Shown here: piece after piece, positions 22,484 to 35,500 of the stretch
Position numbering within the stretch: the first letter of the stretch is position 1
How the letters are laid out: each line of letters opens with the position of its first letter
Assembly: GCF_029867415.1 (NCBI RefSeq)
Contig: NC_081180.1
Location: forward strand, 145,328,731-145,392,730
DNA length: 64,000 nucleotides
From: Vicia villosa
Lineage: Eukaryota; Streptophyta; Magnoliopsida; Fabales; Fabaceae
Direction of reading: 5' to 3'
Notes under the pieces: generated by a model
Told to the model about the DNA's origin: nothing
Seen by the model: the letters and a program-made list of their open reading frames with translations, nothing else
Databases searched by the model: none
Translations under genes and position numbers: made by a program

Positions 22484-24061
22484 TGTCATACCCCAATTTT
22501 TGACCTAAGATACCACCTCATATCATTTTCATATGCATCATTTGCATCTCTAACAAATTGCATAGCTTGTGTTTGTTACTTGTGACTCAGCAGGATTTAA
22601 TCAGGAAATCACTCATCAGTACAAGTAACAATCAATTAGGGTTTTGTTCTCCCTTCATTTCAAATGAATCATCTTCATCAACAACCAACATTTGGTCCCC
22701 AGAGATTCACTTCAACAAACTCAACGGCTTTGAATCAACGAGATTAGGGTTTTAACTGAAGACAGCATGCTCTTGACTTTTGCTCAGAATTTGACCTAAT
22801 GACTTGGGACATGACCTCAAGGCCCCAAGTGAATCATTTTGACCTAATCCATTGGCTCAGAACATCTCCTATACAAAGATTGATCAGACAAATCCTCAGA
22901 TCAGGGTTTTTGAACTATCAGGGACTGAAATCAGGGATCACATTTGGGTGGGAAACCCTAAAAATCCCCAGGAAGTCAATCAAAGGTTTCAATCATCTTC
23001 AAATAATCCCTATGACAATATACAATGGAAATTGTATCTCAATTCAAGATCCACATGCATCAATTTCATCAGGTCGACAATTAGGGTTTTTGACCTAATT
23101 CACTGAACAACTGACTTTTTAATCAGGACATGGTGCCATAACTCAAATCATGATTCAATATCCTCAAATGCCTCAATATGATCCATTCATACCATTCATT
23201 TGATGAGGATAGCCTGTTTCATTTGAAATCTCCAGAAACGCGATTCGTCTGAAAAAGTCAACTGTACAAGATCACCATTGACTTTTGGGGAATTTTGGTC
23301 AACCATGACTTTTGAAGTTTTGAATCATCAATATATGATATGAGAAGTCATTTGGTCAAGAAAAATCAAGAAAATCAATCAAGAATCAAAAAGTAAAAGT
23401 TTGACTTTTCATACTTAGAAAAATTTTCTAAGTGTTTTTCATGGTTTTTTCCAAACTTTGGAAGGGAATTTCTCAAAATTTCACCTACAAACTGAAACAA
23501 ACTTCCAACATGAAAGTTGTAGATTTTGATCCAATAAACAACTTTGACACATATAAATTTTTTCCATAAGATCAACCATTTAAGAGATATGGTGCTTCAA
23601 AGTTGGTACATTTTGAAAACTTCACTTGAAATCTCATTTTCTTCAAAGTTCATGGATCTTTTTCACCCATTTCCTTAAAGATCTTGAAGAAACTTTCAAC
23701 TAGGGTTTTGAAGTGTGTCATATGAGCTTTCCAAAATGTCCAAGAGCATGAAAAAATTTGAAGTGTAGCTATGGTTTTGAATTTTGCCATTAGTGAACTT
23801 TTCACTTGAAATTTCAAGCCATTTTCACTAAGTTATGAGCCAATTTGCCAAATGGACCAAGTAATGATGCATAGAGGCAATAATTGGAGATATTTTTCTG
23901 ATTTGAGATCAGAATAGAAGAGGATAAGAAGCTTGAGTTTTAACCATGGTTTAGTCACTTTTAACCATTTGCATTTAATGTGAAAGATTCCATTTTATCT
24001 CTTAAGCCAAATCATCACTTCTTTGATCAACTTGCAAAGCTCTTCATTCAGAATCCTTGGC

Positions 24062-24070
24062 CTATAAATA
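24062..24070 (+). promoter_or_regulatory. TATA box of the plus LTR
   Basis: The sequence cctataaatagaggtc lies 1.58 kb into the LTR. The related minus LTR has the same box at a corresponding position, so the U3 region is about 1.6 kb and the rest of the LTR would be transcribed. Confidence 0.65.
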
Positions 24071-25017
24071 GAGGTCATTTCCACTCTTCAATTCACACCA
24101 AAACCTCATAAACATAGGTTTTCTCTTCCTTTCTTAGAATGCAAGTTTCATGGTTTTTAAAGAGGTAGAAAACTCAACCTCTAAACCTTGCAAGTTCTGA
24201 ACCAAATGATGCTTCCCACAACTCATAAACATCATATGGGATGTGTCTGATCCATCCATACACCCCAAAAACACATAAAACTCAGAATCACTACCTCACT
24301 TTCCAAATATGCATAACACTAGCCTTATCATGCCAAAATCAAATCCAGGCCATTTCTGTCCAAACTATCACTTCTAACACCTTCCATATACTTCATATGG
24401 ATGATCCAAACACTCACATATAACCTGTAACATCTCCATCTTCAAATTCGATTCATACTTGAAGCAACTGCAGTTCAGGTTCCATAGCTTAGCTCAGGTG
24501 AATTCAAACTGTTCCAAGCATTCAAACATGTTCCATAAGGTCCATTGATGCTGTCCAGATCAAGAAACAACATCTGTAACACCTCCAGGCACGATTTCAA
24601 TTTCCAGTTTGGCCGTTTTTGAAGGTAAGCTACTTGAACTTCAAACTCTATCATTCATGCATCATAAATGAAAAACTGGTTTACCATCATGTTTCTGCAT
24701 ACATATGGATCATTAACCCTCAATCAATTGCATCATAACTTGCACATACACGATTTCAGATTGAATCATAGAATTAGGGTTCTTCACGATTTCCAGAAAA
24801 TCAATGGCCTTAGAGTGAAAATAAATGAAATTAAATGGTACCATCATGTTCCTTGTGAAAAATCGAGCAAGATAGGCTATTCACTTGATCCAAACAATTC
24901 AATTTTCAGAATTTTCAAATTCAATTGGGGATGGTGTTCTTGGCGCCATTTTCTGTTCAGAATTTTCAGATTGTTAGTTTTAAATATAATCAAATGAGTG
25001 TGTATCATTAACAAGCT

Positions 25018-25085
25018 GCGCGCGCAGCTCAGTTGGTTAATGTTTTGGCTGGTAAGTATAAGGGCGTGGGTTCAAACCCTTGTGA
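25018..25085 (+). other. tRNA-like module in the plus LTR
   Basis: A box-A-like cagctcagttggtta (25025-25039) is followed 28 bp later by a box-B-like gggttcaaaccct (25068-25080). Both are close to plant tRNA internal promoters. There is no complementary acceptor stem, so it is not a functional tRNA gene. The related LTR at 9414-15238 has comparable modules. Confidence 0.5.
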
Positions 25086-26162
25086 AGACAAAACCCAATT
25101 TTTTACCACTTATTTTCTTCATTTTTTTAACAACTTCACTTAATTAATTAACCATTCAAATTAATTTATTTTCCCTTCATTTTTTACACACCTCTTATTT
25201 AATATACATATTTTGACAATATCAAAAAAAATCACAAAAAAATATTTATTTAATGTGTTTTTAATTAGGTTTAAAATGATACATTTTTAAGTGTTTTTAA
25301 ATACTTTAAATATTGTTTTTTTTCATTTAATTTTCAAACCTAATCACTTGTAAATACTTTTGTGATCAAACCCTAATCACTTAGGTCTTAATTAAGCATT
25401 AAAACTTGTTTTAAACTTAATTAAGTTGATTTCTTTCAAATTCAAATCGTTTTAAAACAAGCGATCGCGATTCTTTTCAAAACGATAAACCATTTCTTTT
25501 TGAACTATTGACTAAACCTTTTTAATTGATCAATTGATTTTCAAAATGAAGTGGGGCCTCTCGAATATTAGAGAGTGTAAGTCCCATTTCTTTTCTTTTT
25601 GTACAGTTTTTTAAACAGAATAAACTTCTTTCAAACAAATCTTCAAACAAAAGCGAAACCTCGCGTCTGTAAATAAACAATCAACCATATTTTGTAAATA
25701 AAACACGGGCCTCCGCGTAGGTATAAGTCCCAAGCCCTTTTGTACATACCCATTCCTGTACATGAAATTAGGTATTTCATTGTACATATACCGTTTTGTA
25801 CATATCTCGATCAGTTTGATTTTTAACTTTGAATAACAAACCAAAATGAAGGTTTTTCTCTAAATCTTCCCAAAAATATACCATGGGCCTCCATGTAGGT
25901 ATAAGTCCCAAGCCCTTTTGTGAATACCTGTTTACATAGCTTTGAATAAACTCAAGCGGACCTCTTCCCGAGTGTAAGTCCCGAACCCCTGTGTATACAA
26001 ATGGATCATGCTTACAGGTATATTTCCTTCATAAACTCCATTATATACACACACTTTGTCATATGTATAATTGTTCATACCTGTTCATGTTTGTTCATAC
26101 TTGTTCATGTTTGTTCATATGTGTGATATGTGTGCTTGTTCAACTTAGTACAACACTAGGTT

Positions 26163-26430
26163 CCCCATAGCCTCCTATTGGGCTTTGTGCAAAGAATCTC
26201 CACTAGTTTAGGTTAGGACATAGAGTATGGTTTCCCGGTGAAATCGCTCTAAGAGCTCAGACCAACTATACCATGCCTCCCCTTGGGCTTTGTACAAACG
26301 AGTGACCCTCCCATAGCCTCCTCTTGGGCTTACAATGCAAGGACCCTGGATTGTCCCTCCCATAGCCTCCTCTTGGGCTTACAATGCAAGGACCCTCGGA
26401 TAGCCTCCTCTTGGGCTTCGTACAAGGACC
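26163..26430. repeat. Short repeats of the catagcctcctcttgggctt type
   Basis: Four to five copies of (cc)atagcctcctcttgggctt, spaced about 40-70 bp, are followed by caaggaccctc-type linkers. The reverse complement of this motif (agcccaagaggaggct) occurs in the minus LTR near 11280. Confidence 0.75.
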
Positions 26431-26554
26431 CACGGGCTTCTTATAAGCATCCCCAATATCCAAATCAAATACCCTAGGAGATTAGACATTTATCATCTCT
26501 ATGATAGGAGTATCTCTTCTATATCATCACAAACAATCAATCAATCAATCAAAC

Positions 26555-26770
26555 TTTTTTTGCCACAAGGCTGGCTAATCAATCAAACCTTTTGCCACAA
26601 GGCTGGCTAATCAATCAAACCGTTTTGCCACCGTACTGGCTGATTAATCAAAGTTTTTTGTCACAAGGCTGACTTCATTGAAACTTTTGCCACGAGGCTG
26701 GCTGATTAATTAAAACTTTTTGTCACAAGGCTGACTTCATTGAAAGTTTTTGCCACAAGGCTGGTTAAAC
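26555..26770. repeat. Short repeats of the ttgccacaaggctggct type
   Basis: About seven copies of ttttgccacaaggctggct or the variant ttgtcacaaggctgacttca, with linkers rich in aatcaatcaaa. They sit in the same LTR segment where the minus-strand relative carries ggaggctaaccctttccagg repeats. Confidence 0.8.
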
Positions 26771-27439
26771 AACAAAAACATCTTTATCATTCTAAGCGCC
26801 ATAAGTGGCATGGCCCCGGGCTTATAATGAAAAGATTTTCAAACAAAATCAAACAGATGTATGTGATGATATAGATTAGATACATCGAACATTTAGATGA
26901 CATTTGTCTCTTATCCTTTGCTTCCACTAGCATAAGTGGGAACTACGATTGCTCTGACTTTCTCAACATCCCTTTGAGAATACGTAGGCTCAAGGTCGAT
27001 CCTTGGCGAGCAAAAATAAAACAAAAAAACCATTCAAACCTTAGCACCCGTAGACCCCGAGCTACAGATGCTCTGATTCCCTCTAAGGGATATGTATGCA
27101 GAGGATCGCGATGATCTTTGCGAGCATAATCAAACAAACACCTTAGGTCCCACCTATTTCACAAGAACCTCCACCATAACAAGAATGAAAAACAAAGCAA
27201 AGAAACCTATAGAGTACTATAGATACGTTGGGTGCTAATACCTTCCCTTCGTATAACCAACCCTCTTACCCAAGATCTCTCCCCCACTTTTAAGGTTATT
27301 GCAACTTTTTTCCTTTTCCTCTTTTGGAAACAATAAAAAGTTTGGTCCGTACAAAAGAAAAATCATTTTTTGAGCACCCGAGCCCAAAGAAGGCATCAGG
27401 TGTCTCATCCCGAAAAAACAAAGATTTTTCCCCGCGACA

Positions 27440-29124
27440 GAGACCACCTCAAATGATTGGCATGGAGTTTCGATGAATTCGTCCTCCAACTCAACATATT
27501 TGGAATTGCTTAGGTGACTAACCACATATTCCTCTTCGCCATAGACTGTGACAATCTTTCCTTTTACTGGATATTTTAACTTCTGATGCAGGGTAGAAGT
27601 TACAGCGTTTGCCCCATGTATCCAAGGGCGTCCAAGTAAACAGGAGTAGACTGGGTGAATTTCCATTACGTAAAAGATAGAATCGAAGATTTGAGAACCC
27701 ACTCTGATTGGGAGATTCACTTTTCCGTATACCATTCTTGTTGACCCGTCAAAGGCTCTTACCACAACATCACTTGGTTGTAACACAATTCCTTCGAAGT
27801 CAAGCTTTTCTAGTACTGTTTTCGGTAACACGTTCAAAGAAGAACCGTTATCTACTAGCACATGAGATAGAGTGGTGCCATTACATTCAATGGAGATATG
27901 TAGGGCTTTGTTGTGATTTTTTCCAGCAGGGGTCAGATCCACATCAGAGAAACCGAGACCATTGCTCATGGTTAGATTGGCAACACAATTCTCGAATTGG
28001 TCGACTGAGATCTCTTGAGGCACATGCGCAGCTTTAAGGAACTTCATCAGAGCTTTGGCATGGGCTTCTGAATATTTTAGCAGGGATAGCATTGAGATTT
28101 TTGAAGCGGTGTGCCCCAGTTGCTCAACAATATTGTAATCACTCTTGCAGATGATTTTCAATATTTCCTCCATTTCTTGCTTTGAGGGATCCTCAGCAGT
28201 GATCTCCACCAGGGTTTGAACTTGTTCAACTTGTGGCTCTTTGCCTCGAGCGCTGTTATCTTGATTAGGAACTAGGACTCGGACTGGACCAGCAGCAACA
28301 TTTGGAGAAATTTCTGGTGAAAAGATTCTTCCACTTCTCGTGATCTTGCTGGTACCCACAATATTACCCACAGTTGGAGTAGTTAACTTTGCGGTCTCTT
28401 TAGTCGAGGTACCCTGCTTAACTCCATGAACGTAAACATTAGTGTCGTATCCCCATGGGACAGCTTTGTCTAAGGAGTATGGAAATGGAGTTGGACTAGC
28501 AATGACTACTGATGCCACTTTGAGTGTAGCAGAAATTTTGAATGGAGCCTTGGCAGAGATTTTGAATGGTAAGCTGGAGATCACTGAGGCATCCTCTGTT
28601 CTCATCCTGTTTGCAAAGACTTCGCACAGCATGTCCATAGAAGGGAGCCTCTCAAACATAATGATACGGCGATCCATCCACTTTTGAATTCCCATTCTTA
28701 GATTTTCACAACCATTGGGCAGGCAGGAGCAGTAAAAGCAGTCGGGGTCACACCCTGGAAAGTAACCAGCTCGGATTAGCTTTCCTTTGACTTCGCAGAG
28801 TGGAGTTGATAATTCGTTCACATCATAGATGTAAACAGTGTCCAGGATAGCGTCGACAGTTTTGTCATGCTTTGGCATAGGTGCAGTGATGACATTTGGA
28901 GTTTCTGGAGGATCGAACTCAATTTCCCCAGCATCTATCATATCTTGTATTTTATTTTTCAGGGCCCAGCAGTGATCTGCGTCATGTCCTGGACAGTTTG
29001 AGTGATAGGCACATGTCGCATCAGGGCGATAATTCGGAGGGGAAGTGTTGACATTCTTTGGAGGACCTTTTAATGTGATCAGATCTGCTTTTAGCAAGTG
29101 CTGCAATGCCTGAGAGATTGGCAT
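27440..29124 (-). pseudogene. Ogre gag C-terminus and aspartic protease, truncated
   Basis: The frame starts around MPISQALQHLLKADLITLKG (29124) and continues without a stop to the insertion point. It has a Tat/Ogre cysteine-histidine cluster (CAYHSNCPGHDADHC, about residues 38-52), a long variable linker, and the retroviral-type protease with active-site loop HVLVDNGSSLNVLPKTVL and the C-terminal block YSCLLGRPWIHGA. Past CQSFEVVS the open frame runs on into the plus LTR, which is read-through and not part of the protein. The frame is displaced relative to the gag segment by a small indel near 29155. Reverse transcriptase, RNase H and integrase are missing because the plus element is inserted at 27439/27440. 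Confidence 0.88.
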
Positions 29125-30223
29125 GTTGATTCTGGTGAAATTTCTTCGTGGTGCATTTGATCTTTTTGAGGTGCAGATGTGGAGATCAGAACTGCCCCTA
29201 CAGATTGATGCTGCTCACTTTTGTGACTTTTCTGAATTTGTGTTGCATTGACCTCATTTCTCCCGCTGATGGGCCTTTTTGTAGTACCAGAGGAGGAACC
29301 TATTTGAATTTTTCCATTTTGAATGCCACTTTCGACACGTTCTCCGGTCAGTATCAGGTCAGTGAAACCTGATGATGAGCTTCCCAGCAAATGGCTATAG
29401 AAAGGGCCAGTTAAAGTGCCCATGAACATGTCGACTAGTTCGCGATCAGATAAGGGTGGTTGAACCCTTCCAGCCATATCTCTCCACTTTTGTGCATATC
29501 CTTTGAAACTTTCTTTTGGTCCCATATACATGCCCCTTAGTTGAGTACGGGTTGGCGCAAGATCAGCATTGTATTGGTACTGTTTGTAAAAAGCAACAGC
29601 TAATTCTTCCCAAGTATGAACCTTGGTATTTTCCAGCTGGTAGTACCACTCGAGTTGTGTACCCGACAGACTTTCTTGGAAGAAGTGAATCCACAATTTG
29701 TTATCTGTTGTATGAGGTTGTATCTTCCTCACATAGGATCTCAGATGTAGTTTCGGGCAAGAAACTCCATCATATTTTGCAAAGACAGGAACTTTGAATT
29801 TTGGAGGGATAACAACATCCGAGATGAGCCCCAGATCATTGAAATCTAAGCCAGGTACTTTTTGTATCTCCGTAGCTTTCATACGGTCTTCCAGCTGTTG
29901 GTATTTGTCATCATCCGGTTCGTCCCCGGAATGATCATCTTCTTCATTTGAAGAGAGAGAGGGTTTAGCAGAACCCTGGTTGCTTTGATTGTCTTCTTGT
30001 TCACCATCACCGACTGTTTCAGGGATCGGTGGTTTTTTGATCTTTTTGACTGGGATTTTGATCTTCCTTTTCAGGTGACTCACGCCTACAGATCCTTTGG
30101 GCTTCTTTTTCTTCTTGATTATCAGGGCTTTCAGTTCTTGCTGCCCTTTGCCAGTTCCAGAATTGCCACTTGAACTTGGGCATTCTGTGCTTCGAGATTC
30201 TTGATGCTTGTCTCAGATTCCAT
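29091..30223 (-). pseudogene. Ogre gag (two frameshifts)
   Basis: The likely start is the ATG at 30223 (MESETSIKNLEAQNAQVQVA, a coiled-coil start). A one-base loss near 30143 shifts the frame, which resumes as a basic stretch (KRKIKIPVKKIKKP) and the acidic segment before the capsid-like region. The open part (30083-29091) carries the Tat gag core: WIHFFQESLSGTQLEWYYQL, TWEELAVAFYKQYQYN and FMGTLTGPFYSHLLG. A second small indel near 29155 moves the reading into the frame of the protease segment. Gag would form the particle and bind the genomic RNA. The damage is light: two indels in about 1.1 kb. Confidence 0.85.
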
Positions 30224-30516
30224 CTCTTCTGACTGAAATAAACAGCGAGGAGATGAGAAATCCGTCATGAGAACCTGCTATGCAATGTGTATGACTGGAT
30301 GCAATGTATATGAATGAAATGTATATGCAATGTATATGAATGCAATGTATATGCAATGTATATGAATGCAATGTATGAAATGCAATGTGTGTGCAATGTT
30401 TCAAGGGTCTTAGAGTTTAGATTTGTTAAAGAAGAAACAAACGTTAGTTAATCAATTTATTCTTTTTTTCTTTGCCTCATTTGGTCTTACAAGACAGAAA
30501 TAAAATAAATGATCCT
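30224..30516 (-). other. Spacer between Ogre ORF1 and gag
   Basis: About 290 bp with tandem degenerate copies of atgcaatgtatatgaatg (30285-30400). No coding sequence is evident. Confidence 0.6.
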
Positions 30517-31860
30517 TCAGGTCTCCCTCGAGCGCTTTCTCTTTGCCCCCAGGAATGTGTTGATCTGCTGTTCTTCTTGAAGCTGTCCGGTGAGCTCCAA
30601 TATCCTTCTCTCATAGTCCTGACAGTGTGCTTTGAAGGTGTCTCTTTCCTCTTTGAGTTGAACCCAAGATTTTTGCAACTCTTCTAGGTCAGTTGGCATA
30701 TCCGGGTGCAGAATAACTTGAGGTTCGTATCCTTCGACCTCTGGTTCAATAGTCACAGGTAGAATAGCGGGATATGGCATAATGATTTTCTGAGCATGAG
30801 TGCGGACCCATATGAGGTAAGGTTCCATAGGGATAGAATTCCATTGCCCCAAAGTTTTGCTTTCTATTCTATAGACATTGTCTCATGCCCGTATGAACCT
30901 TCGTCGGTGTCTATGAGAATCATTCTCGTAATCAAACACAATGCCACGGATAATCATGTCATGAGGACCGTTGCTCCTTGCATATCCGAATTGGCGTAGA
31001 GCTAAAGAGGGATTGTAAGTGATGCCTCCTTTGATGCCAAGGAGTGGCACATTAGGGTACTCTCCACAATGATCAATGATAGTAATGTCTCTTTGAAAGA
31101 AGTTGTTCCACCGGATATCTGAATGAGACAAAGACATAATCCTGCGAGACCATTGCATTCTTTGTTCATTTCTCAACACTGATCGGGGAAGATGAAATGT
31201 AAACCACCTAGCCAGTAGTGGTATACAGCACATGAGAGTTCCTCGTTTCTTCATGGTACGAGTGTGTAGAGAATGTAGAATGTCTCCCAGCAATGTTGGT
31301 ACCGGGTTACGGATTAGGAAAAGGTTGATGATGTGTACACTTATGAACTGGTCGGGATTAGGGAATAAAACCAACCCATAGATCAAAAGTGCCATAACTC
31401 CCTCAAAAGCTGGATAACTTTTGTTTTCTAGCAGTAGTCGAGCTTTTTCCAATAAGAACTTGGCAAGCAAACCCTTAACTCCACTCTTTGTTTCCCAATT
31501 GGACTCGATTTCTGATTTTCGCAGATGTAAAGCAGCAGCAATGACTTCAGGTTTTGGAATCCTTTCTAAACCAGTGAAAGGTAATTGATTTCGAACAGGC
31601 AATCCAATTAGTTCAGAGAATTCTTCCAAAGTGGGTACCAACTGGTAATCAGGAAAGGTAAAGCAATGATGTTCAGGGTCAAAGAACTGGAACAGGACCC
31701 GTATCATGTCTTCTTCAAATTTTGAGGTAACCAAATGGAGTAAGTGACCATGCCTTTCGGTGAATTGAACATTCCTGGGGAATTCTGACACTAAGTCTTT
31801 TAGTTCAGATGGTACCGTTGAGATGTTGATTCGGATGTAATCTCGGGTGGCGGGAGCCAT
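30517..31860 (-). pseudogene. Ogre ORF1 (plant mobile domain-like), one nonsense codon
   Basis: The extra ORF that characterises Ogre elements lies between the 5' LTR and gag. It starts at the ATG at 31860 (MAPATRDYIRINIS), immediately after a minus-strand tttttgcag, a splice-acceptor-like sequence. Residues 1-325 look like the DUF7745/plant-mobile-domain family, with FFDPEHHCFTFPDYQLVPTL, EEFSELIGLPV and LLARWFTFHLP. A TGA at 30883-30885 interrupts it. The frame then continues (GQWNSIPMEPYLIWVRTHAQ) into a coiled-coil tail (LKEERDTFKAHCQDYERRIL) ending at 30517. The function of ORF1 in Ogre elements is unknown. Family context (RIESKTLGQWNSIP just after the stop) suggests a Trp codon mutated to TGA. 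Confidence 0.85.
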
Positions 31861-31875
31861 TACCTGCAAAAACAA

Positions 31876-32516
31876 AGGTAAACTCTTTGATCCTTGAAGT
31901 GTTTTGTGAGAAAAATGATATGCTTATGATGCAAACATGTGGCACACAAAAACAAATCAATCAATAGCCTTAGGTTTAAAGGCTTGCATGGAGCTGATAG
32001 GTGATACCCTCCCCACTGAAGTTGAGTTGGTTAAAACCTGTCCTAGAATAGTATTCGGGTTCTATGATCCTTGGAAGTAACATCTCAATACGTCGCTCGA
32101 GCGGCCGATCAAAATATTCCTCGAGCATAACTAACTTCGATCAATTTCAAAGCTAGCCACTTAATAGGCCACAAGTCAAGTTCAACTAAAAAGGTTCTAA
32201 GACAGATTAGTGTTTAATGACATTTCGGAAGCCTAATATACTCCTTGATCGTTTTCAAGGGACATCAGTATAAACCAAAGTATCGCACTAATGATGACTA
32301 CCAGATCAATCGTATCGGTACATGCCGTACAGTTTCCTTGGTCTATTGTCATATACTTAAGGTATCTCGAGATTCGGGTTAGAATCTTTCACACAAGCAA
32401 AATACCCAAACAAACCTTTGAAAAATAGAGCAATCAAGTCAAACAATTGAAAACATCGAAGTAATCTATTCTCTTAAGGTAACCCCTTTTGAAAACATTT
32501 TGTTTTTGAAAGTATC
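31876..32516 (-). other. Ogre 5' leader between PBS and ORF1
   Basis: Noncoding in all frames by eye. On the minus strand it ends in a pyrimidine-rich stretch followed by tttgcag right before ORF1. No repeats or other genes are recognised. Confidence 0.6.
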
Positions 32517-32534
32517 TCCCCAGCAGAGTCGCCA
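32517..32534 (-). other. Ogre primer binding site (tRNA-Arg type)
   Basis: On the minus strand, four bases inside the LTR end, the sequence TGGCGACTCTGCTGGGGA is the characteristic primer site of Ogre elements, assigned to tRNA-Arg in the literature on this family. It identifies the adjoining 32539-36765 block as the 5' LTR. Confidence 0.88.
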
Positions 32535-35500
32535 GTTATGTGGACCTCCGTTTTTTTCGGGCCATACCTCTGAGCGTGAGAGATACGTGAACTGACTCTT
32601 TTTTATCGCTTATGCTTTCGCATTTTTTTTGAAAATTCACAGAGTCGCCACCGACCTTTTATTTTATCCAATTAAGGAAAGGTTTATAAAAGAAACAGAA
32701 AAAAGACCTTTAAGAAATTATGGGTAAGGGGGTAGGTTATACAAAGGGAAGGTGTTAGCACCCTTTGTATCCATGGTTATCCATGGGCTCTTAAGTTTGC
32801 TTAGCTCACTTGTTTTTTGATTACTTTTCAATTGCTTTAGAATGCTCATATGTGGTTTCAAATACCTTTGTAAATTGAATTTGTAATGATCCTTGTGCGG
32901 ATGTATACAAAATCGTTTGTTTATCTTTCGAAAGATGTTTTGAAAAGAACGTTAACTTTGTAATGATCCGTGTTTGGATGTATACAAAGTATTGTCTTTT
33001 TGGAAAATTTTGTTTTGAAAAACAACAGTGTATGAGAATTTTGTTTGTTTTGATTTGAGCAAGCAAACTAGGAGGTCTACCCTGAGTTGTAAGGTCTTTA
33101 TCCTTATTTCCTTTAAAAATCTATCCTTTCACCGGATACAAACAAAAGGTTCGATTTTGTACTCGAAACAGTAGAATTTTGACTTTGATTTTGAAAAGAA
33201 TGAGAAGGGATTACCTTAAGAGGTGCAAGTGTGATTTGTGTTTGAATTCAGATATTTTATCTTTTGGAGTTAGTGATCTAACGGTTCAATTTTATCTTTG
33301 ACATACACGCAGTTTATATTTGCTGGAAATTAAAATGCGGAAATGTAAAGTGCGGAAAGTAAATCTACGCTATTACATCGATTGTGCAGGAAATGTAAAC
33401 TAGCCTATTTACATGAATTTGACATCCTATACATTTATCTAGGAATTTAAATTGCAAGAAAAATATAAGGCATATTTTTGGATTTTTTATGATTTGATTT
33501 TAATTATAATTAATGCATGATTAATTAAATTAAAATGAAGAAAAAAAGATGAAAATATATTTAAACCTAGAAATTAAGTTTAAAATATGTACAAAATATT
33601 TGTCAATTAATTTTAAAACAAAACTAATTTTTTTTGGAATTTTTGAAATTGATTTGAAATTGATTTGAAATTGATTAAGCTAATTAATACATAATTATAA
33701 ATATAATTATACAAATAATTAAAACTCAAAGAGAAAATTATTCAAAATATGTACAAAATTAGTTTATAATATATAAACAATATTTTATATAAAGAACAAT
33801 TTTTTTTATGATTTTTGATTGGTTAAGAATAATTAAAAAGCAAATATATAAATATATACTAATTAATTATGCAAAATATTGAAATTTTGAAGAAAAATAA
33901 AATATTTTTATTTCAGAAAATAATATATTATTTTAGAAGTCTAAAAATATTTTTTGTGTATTTTTTGGATTTTTAAAACTATTTTTAATTAATTTTGCAA
34001 AGAAATTAAAATAAAATAGAAAATAAAAGGATACTGATCAGATGTGGAAATTCATGAGGGGACATGGTAAGGATGAGTGTTCTGGAACGTTGGATGAGCT
34101 GGCAAGTGGATCAGAAGGTGACTAAAGTGGGGGACCATCGCACGTGGTACACCTGCAAAACACTGAATCCAAGATCAGTTTAAAAAACACGCGCACGCCC
34201 TCCAGCCAATCAGAGGACGCCACGCATCATCTTCTTCCTCAGGATGGGTCTTTTACACCTTTCAATTGCAGGTGGTGTAAAAACTCCAACCTTTTACACC
34301 TGTTGAAAATAACGAATGCAAGCAAACATTAATATAAATTTGGCGCGATGCCATGGTTCAATTCGTCTTGTTCATGCGAGTTTGAAGGTACTACTTAGAG
34401 TTCATAATTTTGCATGGATCATAAAACCCCAAATTTAAAGGTTCGAACCCTAAAATGGTGATCCTTCGTATAGGCGTCCAAACTTCAATTAAGTTTCCAG
34501 AAACGATTAGGACCTCAAACCAAACACAAATATATGTCTACATCTTGCTAAACATGCATGGATTATGAGATATAAGTTAGTTTTAGTTTGAACAAACCGT
34601 GGCCTAGGTAGCTCGATTTATGAGGTTTCAGGACTTGGAAATGATTGAGATATGTTCAGTAATGCTTGAGGAAGGTGATTAAGTGTTTAGTTTATATTGA
34701 AAATGTATTAAACTAAAAATTCGAATTTGAAATTTCTTTGAAAAGTTTAAGTGGTTACAAGCATGGTACAAGCATAAGAATGGCTCTGATTTCTGTCTCC
34801 TTTGATTGTGAAGTGTTTTAGCCTTTATATAGACTATGTTGTGCTTAGAATTGAAGCCAAGAAGCATCTAGTTGCCTTTGTGTGTCCTTTTGAAAAAAGT
34901 GTCTTTTTGTTGAATTTGAAAATGACCTGTAATGTCTTTGGTCATATTTTTCAAATGGTGAATGCAATGACCATGGGATCAATTGCATTTGAAAGATAAT
35001 TGAATTTCCTTCAAAATGAGCTTTGGTTTGAATTTTTTGGATGAAGGATGAGAGAGTTATGACCAGTCAAAGTTGAGTTGACTTTTCAGGCAAAAACCCT
35101 AATTTTGAATCTTAGGGTTTTGTTGATTTTTGATCTTTCCTTGATGAATTATGATCATCCAATGATAAAATGATGAATCCTTTGACAAAATATGGACTTT
35201 GACAAAAAATTTCATTTTTGACTGTCTGTTGACTTTTTTGGTCAAACGGGTCGTCTGTTGACTGTTTGAGCTGCTGACGGTGCGTCTGAGTGAATTGAAG
35301 TTTGAAAATTTGTATGATGGCACTTTGAGATATATGGATGTGCATGAAATCCATTTGAGGTCTCAAAAGCTTGTTTCTCCTGTAAAAACAAGAAAACCCT
35401 AGTCAGGGACTGTTTGTGTAGGAGACAGTTAAGCGTACCTGATTTTTGTGCAGTGTTGAGTCTCTGCTAATCGCGTGATATTCAGAAGACTTCTAGAACA

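Larger units (their letters stand above)
22484..27439 (+). repeat. Complete 3' LTR of the plus-strand Ogre/Tat element
   Basis: The LTR begins TGTCATACCCCAATTTTTGA at 22484 right after a polypurine tract, and ends ...tttttccccgcgaca at 27439, about 4.96 kb, a normal Ogre-class length. A TATA box lies at 24062, a tRNA-like module at 25018-25085, two zones of short repeats at 26163-26430 and 26555-26770, and the ggtgctaataccttcccttc block at 27230. The next base starts the protease of the minus-strand Ogre, so this end is the precise border of an insertion. No coding sequence is seen. Confidence 0.85.
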
